From Streptomyces sp. R21 (GTDB taxonomy: Bacteria; Actinomycetota; Actinomycetes; Streptomycetales; Streptomycetaceae): DNA of 64,000 nucleotides. The translations under genes were made by a program, and so were the position numbers. The notes under the pieces were generated by a model. The model made no database searches and was not told where the DNA came from. It saw only the letters and a program-made list of their open reading frames with translations. The stretch lies in contig NZ_CP163435.1 of NCBI RefSeq assembly GCF_041051975.1, positions 6,551,001 through 6,615,000 of the forward strand, given 5' to 3'. Shown here one piece after another: positions 33,674 through 42,109 of the stretch (its first letter is position 1; every line of letters begins with the position of its first letter).

Positions 33674-34761
33674 CGTGCGCTCTTCCCGATCCGTCGTCCT
33701 GGGCGCTTAGGCCGGTCGGCCTCGAACAGCAGCAGGTTCTCAGGCCGGACCGTCAGCCGTACCGGGTCGTCGGGACGCAGTCCGGCCGCGTCCGCGCGCG
33801 GCGCCACGAGGGACACGTGCTGCCCGCCGAGCCGGACGGTGACCTCGACCGCCCGGCCGAGCACCTCGGTGACGTACACGGTGCCGGTGAGTTCGACGGG
33901 ACCCTCGCCGAGCATGAGGTCCCGGGGCCGTACGCCGACCAGCACCTCCGTGCCCGGGGACGCCCCGGCACCGACCGGCAGCTCGACCGCCCCGTCCGCC
34001 GACCGGAATCCGTGCTCCTGCGTCACCGTGCCCGGCAGCAGATTGATCCGCGGGCGCCCGAACGCCCGCGCCACCTCCGTGTCGCCCGGCTGGTACCAGA
34101 TCTCCTCGCGCGTCCCGGTCTGCACGATCCGCCCGTCCCGGATCACGCCGATCCGGTCGCCGAGCGCCAGTGCCTCGACCGAGTCATGGGTGACGTACAG
34201 CGTGGTGGTGTGCTGCACGGCGCCGATCGCCTTCAGTTCGGCGCGCATCTGCTGGCGCAGCTTGGCGTCGAGGTGGGAGAGCGGCTCGTCGAGGAGGAAG
34301 GCGCGCGCGGGCCGGACCAGGACCCGGCCGAGGGCGACGCGCTGCCGCTGCCCGTTGGACAGCTGCCCGACCGGGCGGTCCAACAAGCCGCTGATACCGA
34401 GGAGTTCGGCGATCGCGCCGATCCGGTCGCGGGCCTCGGCGGCGGGCAGCCGGTGCCGGGGCGAGCGCAGTGGCGAGGCGAGGTTGTCGTAGGCGGAGCG
34501 GTGCGGGTAGAGGGCGTAGCTCTCGAAGCACATGGCCACGCCCCGGTCGTACGGCTCCACCCCGGTCATGTCGGCGCCGTCCAGCTCGACCGTCCCGGCG
34601 TCGGGCTGCTCAAGTCCCGCCACGGTCTTGAGCGTGGTCGTCTTGCCCGCTCCCGACGGCCCGAGCAGACAGAAGAACTCGCCCTCGGCCACCTCCAGTT
34701 CGAGGCCGTCGAGCGCGGTGGTCCTGCCATAGTTCTTCCGGATCCCCCGTAGTGCGATCAC
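33670..34761 (-). CDS. CUT1-type ABC transporter ATPase, first of two
   Basis: A 363-residue MalK-type ATPase. Walker A GPSGAGKTTTL, Walker B FLLDEPLSHLD, H-loop YVTHDSVEA. The Q-loop is CFESYALYPH, with Glu for the usual Gln, and the signature is LSNGQ. The GTG start overlaps the permease stop by four bases; the long open frame upstream is only the reverse shadow of the permease. The C-terminal region (VGVRPRDLMLGEGPVELTGTVYV) is the regulatory OB domain. It should power import with the second ATPase at 31701. Confidence 0.93.
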   Translation of the reverse strand: MIALRGIRKNYGRTTALDGLELEVAEGEFFCLLGPSGAGKTTTLKTVAGLEQPDAGTVELDGADMTGVEPYDRGVAMCFESYALYPHRSAYDNLASPLRSPRHRLPAAEARDRIGAIAELLGISGLLDRPVGQLSNGQRQRVALGRVLVRPARAFLLDEPLSHLDAKLRQQMRAELKAIGAVQHTTTLYVTHDSVEALALGDRIGVIRDGRIVQTGTREEIWYQPGDTEVARAFGRPRINLLPGTVTQEHGFRSADGAVELPVGAGASPGTEVLVGVRPRDLMLGEGPVELTGTVYVTEVLGRAVEVTVRLGGQHVSLVAPRADAAGLRPDDPVRLTVRPENLLLFEADRPKRPGRRIGKSAR

Positions 34762-35618
34762 GACTTCACCGCCCCGAACGACAGCCCGCGCACCAGATAC
34801 CGCTGGATGGTCAGCGCGAGCAGCAGCGGCGGTACGACGGAGATCAGCGCGGCGGCGGCCGTGAGGTTGTACTTGGGCCGGTCGCCGCCGAGGAAGGACA
34901 GCGCGCCCACGGTCACGGTCTGGGCCTCGTTCGAGGTGAGGATCAGCGGGAAGACGAAGTTGTTCCAGGCGAAGATGAACGCGAGCAGTGACACGGCCGC
35001 GATGCCGGGCTTGACCAGCGGCAGGGCGACCTTGAAGAACGCCTGCTTGCGCGTGTAGCCGTCCAGCAGGGCCGCCTGCTCCAGCTCCGGGGTCAGATCG
35101 GCGAAGTACGACCGCATGATCCACACGATCAGCGGCAGGGTGACCAGTTGCAGCACCCACACCATGCCGACGTACGTGTCGAAGAGGCCGAGCTTCTGGT
35201 AGAGCACGAACAGCGGGATGATCACGGTGAGTTCGGGTGCGAAGCGGAACGACAGCAGCGTGAACATCAGGTTCTCGGAGCCCTTGAAGCGCCAGCGCGC
35301 CGACGCGTACGCCGCCGGGAGCCCGACCACGAGTGAGAGCGCCACCGCGCCCACCGACACCACCAGGCTGTTGACGAAGAACCGCACGAACGGGATGCCC
35401 TCGCTGTCGCCGAGGACGGTCCGGTAGGAGCCGAGGGTCGGGGTGAAGGAGAAGTAGGTGCTGAAGAGCTGGTTGGCGGGCTTCAGCGAGAGGATCACCA
35501 TCCAGGCGATCGGGAAGAGCGCGAAGAGGAAGTAGAGGATGAGGGCGAGGTCGCCGAGCAGGCTCAACCACCTGCCCCTGACCGTCACTTGCCTGTCCTT
35601 CGCTTTCCTTCCCGTCAC
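34758..35618 (-). CDS. Carbohydrate ABC transporter permease (MalG-like)
   Basis: A 286-residue integral membrane protein with six hydrophobic helices and the MalG-type EAA loop (ELEQAALLDGYTRKQAFFKVALPLVKPG), which docks the ATPase. The first helix is LALILYFLFALFPIAWMVIL. The GTG at 35618 overlaps the stop of the preceding permease (GTGA) and has GGAGG seven bases upstream. It forms the channel with the MalF-like protein encoded just before it. Confidence 0.92.
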   Translation of the reverse strand: MTGRKAKDRQVTVRGRWLSLLGDLALILYFLFALFPIAWMVILSLKPANQLFSTYFSFTPTLGSYRTVLGDSEGIPFVRFFVNSLVVSVGAVALSLVVGLPAAYASARWRFKGSENLMFTLLSFRFAPELTVIIPLFVLYQKLGLFDTYVGMVWVLQLVTLPLIVWIMRSYFADLTPELEQAALLDGYTRKQAFFKVALPLVKPGIAAVSLLAFIFAWNNFVFPLILTSNEAQTVTVGALSFLGGDRPKYNLTAAAALISVVPPLLLALTIQRYLVRGLSFGAVKS

Positions 35619-36592
35619 TTCGACACCTCCGCCGCCCGGCGCTGGATGCGGCCCAGATGGCGTACGAGCACCATCGCCGCCAGATAGACCACGGCCCAGA
35701 GCACGATCGTGTAGCTGATCCCGAACGAGTAGCGCTGGAAGCGGATAGCCTCCAGGTAGGCGCGGATCTGCAGGACCACCGTGGAGTCGCCGGGCCCGCC
35801 CTCGGTGAGGGCGTAGATGATGTCGAACACCTTCAGCGAGTCCATGAACCGGAAGATCACCGCGACCAGGACGTACGGCCACAGCATCGGCAGCGTCAGC
35901 CGCCGGAAGGTGTACCACCAGCCCGCGCCGTCCACGGCCGCCGCCTCGAACGGGGAGGTGGGCAGCGACCGCAGACCGGCCAGGGCGAGGATCGCCACGA
36001 ACGGCGTGTAGACCCAGACGTCGACCGCGATCGACGACAGCAGCGCGCCCGTCGGGGTGTCCGTCCACTGAACTCCCCCCAGTCCGAAGGGTTTCAGCAG
36101 ATGGTTCACCACCCCCACCGACGGCTGGAGCATCAGTTTCCAGATGATCGCGGCGATCACGGGGGCGATCATCAACGGCAGGATGAGGATCTTCTCCAGC
36201 ACCCGGCCGACGAGCGTCGAGCGGTGCAGCAGCAGGGCGACGGAGACTCCGAGCACGGTCTCGAAGGCGGCGGCCCCGACGGCGTACAGGACGGTCACCC
36301 ACGCGGAGTTCCAGAAGGCGTCCTGGGTGAACACGGTCCGGTAGTTGTCGAAGCCCACCATGTCCGGCTGCGGCTTGCTCGCCGAGAAGTCGAACAGCGT
36401 GTAGTACAGGCCGAGTCCGAACGGGTACAGGATCCCGCCGGTGAGCAGCAGCGCGGGCACGATCAGCAGGTACGGGCGCAGTCCGCGCCGCCAGGCCGGA
36501 ACGGCCCGTACCCGCCGCGTGCCCTCCTCGCGCGAGGCCGCCCCGTGGTCGGTCTCCTTCAACGAGGTCGTACGAGAGGCGTCTGCGGCCAT
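35615..36592 (-). CDS. Carbohydrate ABC transporter permease (MalF-like)
   Basis: A 325-residue membrane protein with six helices after a cytosolic N-terminal tail of about 35 residues. The EAA loop is PFEAAAVDGAGWWYTFRRLTLPMLWP, and VVLWAVVYLAAMVLV is the last helix. I use ATG 36592, spaced nine bases from an AAGGTGGG site. A TTG at 36601 would give the four-base overlap seen at other junctions in this operon and cannot be excluded. It partners the MalG-like permease next to it. Confidence 0.9.
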   Translation of the reverse strand: MAADASRTTSLKETDHGAASREEGTRRVRAVPAWRRGLRPYLLIVPALLLTGGILYPFGLGLYYTLFDFSASKPQPDMVGFDNYRTVFTQDAFWNSAWVTVLYAVGAAAFETVLGVSVALLLHRSTLVGRVLEKILILPLMIAPVIAAIIWKLMLQPSVGVVNHLLKPFGLGGVQWTDTPTGALLSSIAVDVWVYTPFVAILALAGLRSLPTSPFEAAAVDGAGWWYTFRRLTLPMLWPYVLVAVIFRFMDSLKVFDIIYALTEGGPGDSTVVLQIRAYLEAIRFQRYSFGISYTIVLWAVVYLAAMVLVRHLGRIQRRAAEVSK

Positions 36593-36597
36593 CGGCG

Positions 36598-38019
36598 TCA
36601 ACCCACCTTGGAGGCCAGGTCACTTGCCAGCCCGTTCAGCACGGACCTGGCGCTCTTGCCGCCGTAGATCTCCTGGAGCGAGGCCGCCCAGCTCGTCGTC
36701 GCGTCGAAGAACTGGCTCTGCGGCGTGAACTGGATCTTCGTCTGGTCGACGACCGCCTCGAAGGTGTCGATGAACCCCTCCAGGTGCCGCATCTTGTCCT
36801 TGTAGGCGCCGTCCTGGGCGATCGACTTCCGCACCGGATCGATGTGGTTGTACGTCAGCGCGCCCTTGCGCAGATGCTCCTTGCCGGTCGCCCACTGGAG
36901 GAACAGCCAGGCGGCGCTCTTCTTCTTGCTCTTGGAGTTCATCCCGAGCGACCAGATCCACATGTTGGTGGCGAGCGACCCGTCGGGCCCCTTCGGTCCG
37001 GGATGGAAGGCGATCTTCCCGGAGGCCGGGCTCGCACCCTTCACCGCCTGGAAGTACGCGGCCGTGTCCGCGTCGAACAGCATCCCGGCCTTCTTCGCGC
37101 CGAGGTCGCTGGAGCACTGGTACCAGGTGTACGACGTCCAGGACGGCGGCCCGCCCCGCTTGACCATGTCGGCCCAGTCCTGCTGGAACGCGATGGCCTG
37201 AGGGGTGTTCATGGCGGGCTTCAGCTTGCCGTCGGTGACGGTGAAGTCGTGCAGTCCGTTGCGGGCGTACATCGTCATGAAGCCCGGGTGGATGGTCGCC
37301 CAGCTCCTCGACCCGCGTACCGCGATGCCGTACATCCCGTCGAACCCGGCACCGGGGGCCTTGCGTTTGATCGTCCCGGCGAGTTCGCGCAACTCGTCGA
37401 AGCTCTCGGCGGGCTTCAGCCCGAGCTTCTTGAACACGTCCGTGTTGTAGGCGACGACGTTCGTCTCCCAGCCCCACGGCAGCGCGTACTGCCCGCCCTG
37501 ACCGAGCGGTGCGCCCGCCTTCAGCGACCACTGGTCGGCCTGGAGGAGGTTGGGGAAGAAGTCGGCCTGGTCCCATTCCTGGCCGGTGGCCGAGGAGCTG
37601 CGCATCCACGGCCCGAGGTCCTCCAGCCAGCCCGGCGGCCCGTACTGCCACACCATGTACGCGCCGAGCATGAAGACGTCGTACGAGGCCCGCCCGCTCG
37701 ACAGGTCCACGGTGAGCTTGTCGAAGTAGTTGTCCTCGGGGAAGACGTCGTACTCGACCTTGATGCCGGTCTTCTCGGTGAACGACTTGAGATCGGCGAT
37801 CAGCGCGTCCGTGTACGGGTGCTTGTTCAGCAGCGCCTTGACGGTCTTGCCCTTCTCCCGCTTCCAGTCGAAGGAACCGGTCACATCCTCGGCGGCCGAG
37901 CCGTCGTTCTTCTTGTCGTCCCCGCCGAACCCGGCGCCGCACGCGGTCAGCAGCGGGGCGGCGGCCGTCGCCGCGGTGAGCGCGAGGAAGCGTCGGCGGT
38001 CGTGCACGTGCATGTCCAT
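36598..38019 (-). CDS. Carbohydrate-binding lipoprotein of the ABC importer
   Basis: A 473-residue extracellular solute-binding protein of cluster B. The N-terminal signal has a lipobox, LLTAC, preceded by RRRFLALTAATAAAP, so it is membrane-anchored by a lipid on the cysteine and possibly Tat-exported given the RRRF motif. The binding domain shows FTEKTGIKVEYDVFPEDNYF, NVVAYNTDVFKKLGL and AAWLFLQWATGKEHLR. GGAGG stands six bases before the ATG. It is the first gene of the operon, so it is usually the most abundant product. Aromatic residues (WQYGPPGWLEDLGPW) suggest a polyol or sugar, but identity is unknown. Confidence 0.93.
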   Translation of the reverse strand: MDMHVHDRRRFLALTAATAAAPLLTACGAGFGGDDKKNDGSAAEDVTGSFDWKREKGKTVKALLNKHPYTDALIADLKSFTEKTGIKVEYDVFPEDNYFDKLTVDLSSGRASYDVFMLGAYMVWQYGPPGWLEDLGPWMRSSSATGQEWDQADFFPNLLQADQWSLKAGAPLGQGGQYALPWGWETNVVAYNTDVFKKLGLKPAESFDELRELAGTIKRKAPGAGFDGMYGIAVRGSRSWATIHPGFMTMYARNGLHDFTVTDGKLKPAMNTPQAIAFQQDWADMVKRGGPPSWTSYTWYQCSSDLGAKKAGMLFDADTAAYFQAVKGASPASGKIAFHPGPKGPDGSLATNMWIWSLGMNSKSKKKSAAWLFLQWATGKEHLRKGALTYNHIDPVRKSIAQDGAYKDKMRHLEGFIDTFEAVVDQTKIQFTPQSQFFDATTSWAASLQEIYGGKSARSVLNGLASDLASKVG

Positions 38020-38045
38020 CCGTGACCTCCAAAGGTCCGGTCGGG

Positions 38046-38072
38046 GTTAACACGTTGAGTCGACTCGTTAAC
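38046..38072. promoter_or_regulatory. Putative operator between the divergent sugar operons
   Basis: The perfect palindrome GAGTCGACTC (38057-38066) is flanked by two GTTAAC hexamers (38046-38051 and 38067-38072). A further short inverted repeat, TTGAC-C-GTCAA, is at 38093-38103. All lie in the 157-bp gap between the binding-protein gene and the second FGGY kinase, and are plausible DeoR sites. Confidence 0.5.
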
Positions 38073-38176
38073 AGAGGGTGTAACGGCGGAAGTTGACCGT
38101 CAATCCCTCGCGCAACAGAAAATCTCAGGGCAGAGTGAGAAGTTCACAGTCTTGGCAGGTATGTGCGGGAGGCCTG

Positions 38177-39652
38177 ATGGGGTATGAGGGCGGCGACGCG
38201 TGGCTGGGGATCGACCTGGGCACGCAGAGCGTCCGTGTGCTGCTCGTCGCGGGCGACGGCACGCTCCTCGGCAGCGGCTCGGCCCCGCTGACCGGGCGCC
38301 GGGAGGGCGTGCGGCACGAGCAGGACCCGGGGGAGTGGTGGCAGGCGGTGTGCGCGGCGTCCCGGGCCGCCCTCGGCGCGCGATCGGGCGTGCGCATCGG
38401 CGCTCTCGCCGTGTGCGGCACGTCCGGGACCGTGCTGCTGACGGACGGCTCCGGCCGGCCGGTGAGCCCCGGCCTGATGTACGACGACGGGCGCGCGGCC
38501 GAGGAGGCCGGGCGGGCCCGGGAGGCAGGGCTGCTCGTGCAGAACGGCTGGGGGCTCCCGAAGGCGCTGTGGCTGGTGCGGGAGCACGGCGGGGCGCGGG
38601 GACTCAGGCTGGCCCACCAGCCCGACGCGATCGTGCACCGGCTCACCGGCGGGCCCGCGCCGACCGACTCCAGCCACGCCCTCAAGACCGGCTACGACGT
38701 CGAGCGCGACGCCTGGCCGCGCGATGCCCTCTCCCCACTGGACCTTCCCGACGGCCTGTTGCCGGACGTCGTCCGTCCGGGCAGCCGGATCGGCGAGGTC
38801 TGCGCGGCCGCCGCCGAGGCCACCGGCATCCCCGCCGGAACCCCGGTGATCGCCGGGATGACCGACGGCTGCGCCGCCCAGATCGCCTCCGGCGCCCTGC
38901 GCGAGGGCTCCTGGAACTCGGTGCTCGGCACGACCCTCGTCCTCAAGGGCGCCGCATCCAAACCCGTCCGGGACGCGACCGGAGTCGTCTACAACCATCG
39001 TGCACCGGACGGCAGTTGGCTGCCCGGCGGGGCGTCGAGCGTCGGCGCGGGCGCGCTGACCGCGTACTTCCCGGACGCCACGCCCGCCGTCATGGACTCA
39101 GCGGCCGTCGCCTTCGAGCCCGCGTCCGTCCTCGCCTACCCGCTCGTCTCACCCGGCGAACGTTTTCCCTTCCTCGCCCCGGACGCGACCGCCTTCGTCC
39201 TCGGCACCCCCGCCTCCGACGCCGACCTGTGGGCCGCCCTCCTCCAGGGCGTCGGTTACACGGAACGCCTCTGCCTCGACTCCCTGCACGCCCTCGGCGC
39301 CCCGATGGACGGCACGCTCACCTTCACCGGAGGCGCCGCCCGCAGCGCCTACTGGAACCGGCTGCGCGCCGACATCCTGGGCCGCCCCGCCCGCGTCCCC
39401 GAGCAGACCGAACCCGCCCTGGGCATGGCCGCGTTGGCCGCGTTCGGCGCCGGCGCCACGGCCACACTCGCCGACGCCGCCGAACGCATGGTCCGCATCC
39501 GCACCCTCGTCGAACCGCGCCCTGCCCGCACCGCGCTCTTCGCCGAGCCGTACGCCCGCCTGGTCGACGAACTGGAGCGGCGCGGCTGGCTGCCCGCGGC
39601 GGTCGCCGCACACGCACGGGCCCGGCTGGACCTGGATACTGCCCAGTCATGA
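38177..39652 (+). CDS. FGGY-family carbohydrate kinase (divergent copy)
   Basis: A 491-residue FGGY kinase distinct from that at 29207. The N-terminal motif is WLGIDLGTQSVRVLLVAGDG. The substrate domain has GREGVRHEQDPGEWW-like features of xylulokinases, and the C-terminal ATP domain shows LTFTGGAARSAYWNRLRADILG. GGGAGG precedes the ATG by four bases; an in-frame start further upstream runs through the promoter region. Its stop overlaps the ATG of the histidine phosphatase (ATGA). It is divergent from the transporter operon and shares its control region, so it likely acts on the same or a related substrate. Confidence 0.9.
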   Translation: MGYEGGDAWLGIDLGTQSVRVLLVAGDGTLLGSGSAPLTGRREGVRHEQDPGEWWQAVCAASRAALGARSGVRIGALAVCGTSGTVLLTDGSGRPVSPGLMYDDGRAAEEAGRAREAGLLVQNGWGLPKALWLVREHGGARGLRLAHQPDAIVHRLTGGPAPTDSSHALKTGYDVERDAWPRDALSPLDLPDGLLPDVVRPGSRIGEVCAAAAEATGIPAGTPVIAGMTDGCAAQIASGALREGSWNSVLGTTLVLKGAASKPVRDATGVVYNHRAPDGSWLPGGASSVGAGALTAYFPDATPAVMDSAAVAFEPASVLAYPLVSPGERFPFLAPDATAFVLGTPASDADLWAALLQGVGYTERLCLDSLHALGAPMDGTLTFTGGAARSAYWNRLRADILGRPARVPEQTEPALGMAALAAFGAGATATLADAAERMVRIRTLVEPRPARTALFAEPYARLVDELERRGWLPAAVAAHARARLDLDTAQS

Positions 39653-40269
39653 CGACGACCACGAGGACGACACTGCTGCTGGCCCGGCACGGCCAGACCA
39701 TCTGGCACGCCGAGAACCGCTACGCCGGGGTGAGCGACGTCCCGCTCACCGACGAGGGCCGCGCCCAGGCGGAGGCCCTCGGCCGCTGGGCCGCCGCCCA
39801 TCCCGTCGACGCGATCTGGACGTCCACCGTCTCCCGCGCCGTCGCCACCGCCGACCCCGCCTGCCGCGCCCTCGGTCTCACCCCGCACCGCGAACCCGCC
39901 CTGCGCGAATGCGACTTCGGCGTCGTGGAGGGCCGCACCCTCGCCGAGTTCGCCGCCGACAACCCCGAGCGGGCCAAGGCGTTCCGGGCGGACCCGGTGT
40001 CGTACCCCTTCCCGGAGGCGGAGGACCCGCGCACCGCCGCGCACCGCGGCGCGAACGCCCTGCGCCGCATCGCGACCGCCCACCCCGGCGAACGTGTCCT
40101 GGTCGTCGCCCACAACACCCTCCTGCGCCTGGTCCTCTGCTCCCTGCTGTCCATCCCGCTCGGCGCATACCGGCGGGTGTTCCCGCAGTTGCGCAACGCG
40201 GCGGTCAGCGAGATCCGCATGGAGGACGGAAGTGCGGCCCTGCTGTCACTCAACGTGCCCTGTGCATAG
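39649..40269 (+). CDS. Histidine phosphatase family protein
   Basis: A 206-residue enzyme of the phosphoglycerate-mutase-like superfamily. The RHG motif is LLLARHGQTIWHAENRYAG, the acid-base Glu is in EPALRECDFGVVEG, and the second catalytic His is in VLVVAHNTLLRLVLC. These small branch-1 members are generally phosphatases rather than mutases. It is translationally coupled to the FGGY kinase by a four-base overlap, suggesting that it removes phosphate from a sugar-phosphate intermediate of the same pathway, either as a step or as a detoxification valve; this is inferred. It converges on the response-regulator gene with six bases between. Confidence 0.9.
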   Translation: MTTTTRTTLLLARHGQTIWHAENRYAGVSDVPLTDEGRAQAEALGRWAAAHPVDAIWTSTVSRAVATADPACRALGLTPHREPALRECDFGVVEGRTLAEFAADNPERAKAFRADPVSYPFPEAEDPRTAAHRGANALRRIATAHPGERVLVVAHNTLLRLVLCSLLSIPLGAYRRVFPQLRNAAVSEIRMEDGSAALLSLNVPCA

Positions 40270-40275
40270 CGGCGC

Positions 40276-40914
40276 TCACGGTCGCCGCAGCAGGCCCTTC
40301 TCCATCGCCACCACCACCGCCCGGGTCCGGTCGTTCACATCCAGCTTCGCGAACAGGCGCAGCAGATGCGTCTTCACCGTGGCCTCGGCGATGACGAGAC
40401 GGCGCCCGATCTCCGCGTTGGTCAGACCGTCCGCCACCGCGTTCAGCACATCCGCCTCGCGGGCGGTGAGCGGCACCTGCACCGGCTGCCGCATCCGGGC
40501 GACCAGCTTCTCGGCGACCCGGGGCGCGAGCACCGTCTCGCCGCGTGCCGCCGCGTGGACGGCGTCGACGAGCTGCTCCCGCGTGGTGTCCTTGAGGAGG
40601 TAGCCGATGGCGCCGGCCTCCACCCCGCGCTCGATCTCCGCGTCCGTGTCGTACGTCGTCAGGATCAGCACCCGGGTGCGCGGGAAGCGGGCGACGATCT
40701 CGGTCGTCGTGGCGACCCCGTCGAGCACCGGCATCCGCAGATCGACGAGCGCCACATCGGGGTCGTACCGCTCGACGAGACCGAGCGCCGCGCGCCCGTC
40801 GCCCGCCTCGCCGACGATCTCGATGCCGTTCTCGCCCGCCAGCAGCGCCACCACCCCGGCCCGCATCACCGTGTGGTCGTCCACCACGATGATCCGCAGC
40901 TCTCCCGTGCTCAT
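40276..40914 (-). CDS. NarL/LuxR-type response regulator
   Basis: A 212-residue two-component regulator. The receiver domain has the acidic pair in VVDDHTVMRAG, phosphoacceptor Asp58 in DVALVDLRMPVLDG, and Lys in GYLLKDTTRE. The output domain is a LuxR HTH (LTAREADVLNAVADGLTNAEIGRRL, ATVKTHLLRLFAKL). Its ATG overlaps the histidine-kinase stop (ATGA). It is the last gene of the mmpL-kinase-regulator operon. The 18-bp palindrome at 44368 ahead of the operon is a candidate target. Confidence 0.95.
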   Translation of the reverse strand: MSTGELRIIVVDDHTVMRAGVVALLAGENGIEIVGEAGDGRAALGLVERYDPDVALVDLRMPVLDGVATTTEIVARFPRTRVLILTTYDTDAEIERGVEAGAIGYLLKDTTREQLVDAVHAAARGETVLAPRVAEKLVARMRQPVQVPLTAREADVLNAVADGLTNAEIGRRLVIAEATVKTHLLRLFAKLDVNDRTRAVVVAMEKGLLRRP

Positions 40915-42104
40915 CCCGCCACCTCGCCGTCCATGGGTATCAGCGCCAGCACCCGGGTCCCGTCCCCCAGCGAACTCGTCACCGTCAGCCTTCCGCCCAG
41001 CTCCGCCAGCCGCTTGCGCATACCGTCGAGCCCGAAACCCGTCGACGCCTCCACCACGAACCCGGTGCCGTCGTCGGTGATCTCCAGCTCCACACCGTAC
41101 GGCTGCCGGGCCAGCACCACGCCGACCGTGGACGCGCGCGCGTGCTTGCGGACATTGGCCAGGGACTCCTGGGTGCAGCGCAGCAGCGCGATCCGGGTCT
41201 GCTGGTCGCACGCGAGGTCCTCCAGGTCCGCGTCCACGGTGAGCCCGGTGTCCTCGACGAAGCGGTCCAGGATCCGGCGCAGTGTCTGCGCCACCGAGCC
41301 CGTGGCGACATGGCCCGGCTGCGCCCCCGAGCCGACCAGCTCCCGTGCCTCGGTGAGATTTTCCCGCGCCGTGGATTCGATCGACCGCAACTGCTGGGCA
41401 CTGCGCGCCGGTTCGGCCGCGATGCCCGCCCGGGCCGCCTCGGCGAGCACGATGATCGAGGCGAAGCCCTGGGCGAGCGTGTCGTGGATCTCCCGCGCCA
41501 TCCGCTCCCGCTCGTCGGCCGCCCCCTGGCGCTGGTGCGCCTCGGACAACTGGGCCTGCGTGCGCTCCAACTCCTCGATCAGCCGGGCCCGTTCGTCGCT
41601 CTGCTCGACCACCGCGTGCGCCCACAGTCCGATCAGCACGCCCACGGCGACGACGATCAGGGTGGACACCGCCGTCTCGCCGAAGAAGTCCTTCGACCAG
41701 CCGAGCTGGAGCTGGCTGCCGGTCAGCGTCGTGGCGGTGGCGAGCCCCAGGAACCCCATCGAGGCCCGCGGGGTGCGCCCGAACATCCAGTAGTGCGGCA
41801 GCGTCACCATGAACAGGGCCGCATAGCTGGTGCGCAGATACGCGAGACCACCGAGGGCGAGCACCAGCACCCAGAGGTACACGTGCGGCCGTACGACGGG
41901 ATTGTCCGGGAAGCGGTCGAGGACCGCGTAGCTCAGCACCACGCAGCCGAGCAGCGCGAGCGCCCCGTACATGCCCCCGCCGGGCCGGTGCATCACCGTG
42001 ATACCGACGGCCATCGCGGCGAACAGCATCCAGCACACCGCGTTCCAGCGGCGCAGCGAGGTGGCCCAGAAGGCGGCCGCGGAGGGCCCGGCGAGAGCAG
42101 TCAT
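40911..42104 (-). CDS. HisKA_3-type sensor histidine kinase
   Basis: A 397-residue membrane kinase. About five hydrophobic segments (WMLFAAMAVGITVM, ALALLGCVVLSYAVL, LWVLVLALGGLAYL, and VVAVGVLIGLWAHAV last) precede a coiled coil and the dimerisation domain with phosphoacceptor His207 in RERMAREIHDTLAQG. The ATPase domain has the N box ANVRKHARAST and G box GFGLDGMRKRL. There is almost no extracytoplasmic loop, so the signal is probably sensed in the membrane. Start ATG 42104 lies five bases after the mmpL stop. It phosphorylates the regulator at 40276. Confidence 0.94.
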   Translation of the reverse strand: MTALAGPSAAAFWATSLRRWNAVCWMLFAAMAVGITVMHRPGGGMYGALALLGCVVLSYAVLDRFPDNPVVRPHVYLWVLVLALGGLAYLRTSYAALFMVTLPHYWMFGRTPRASMGFLGLATATTLTGSQLQLGWSKDFFGETAVSTLIVVAVGVLIGLWAHAVVEQSDERARLIEELERTQAQLSEAHQRQGAADERERMAREIHDTLAQGFASIIVLAEAARAGIAAEPARSAQQLRSIESTARENLTEARELVGSGAQPGHVATGSVAQTLRRILDRFVEDTGLTVDADLEDLACDQQTRIALLRCTQESLANVRKHARASTVGVVLARQPYGVELEITDDGTGFVVEASTGFGLDGMRKRLAELGGRLTVTSSLGDGTRVLALIPMDGEVAG

Positions 42105-42109
42105 GCCGA

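Noticed and set aside
33670..35571. A 633-codon frame extending the first sugar ATPase far upstream
   Set aside because: The extension is Arg/Pro-rich shadow sequence antiparallel in character to the permease gene. GTG 34761 with its four-base overlap fits the operon.
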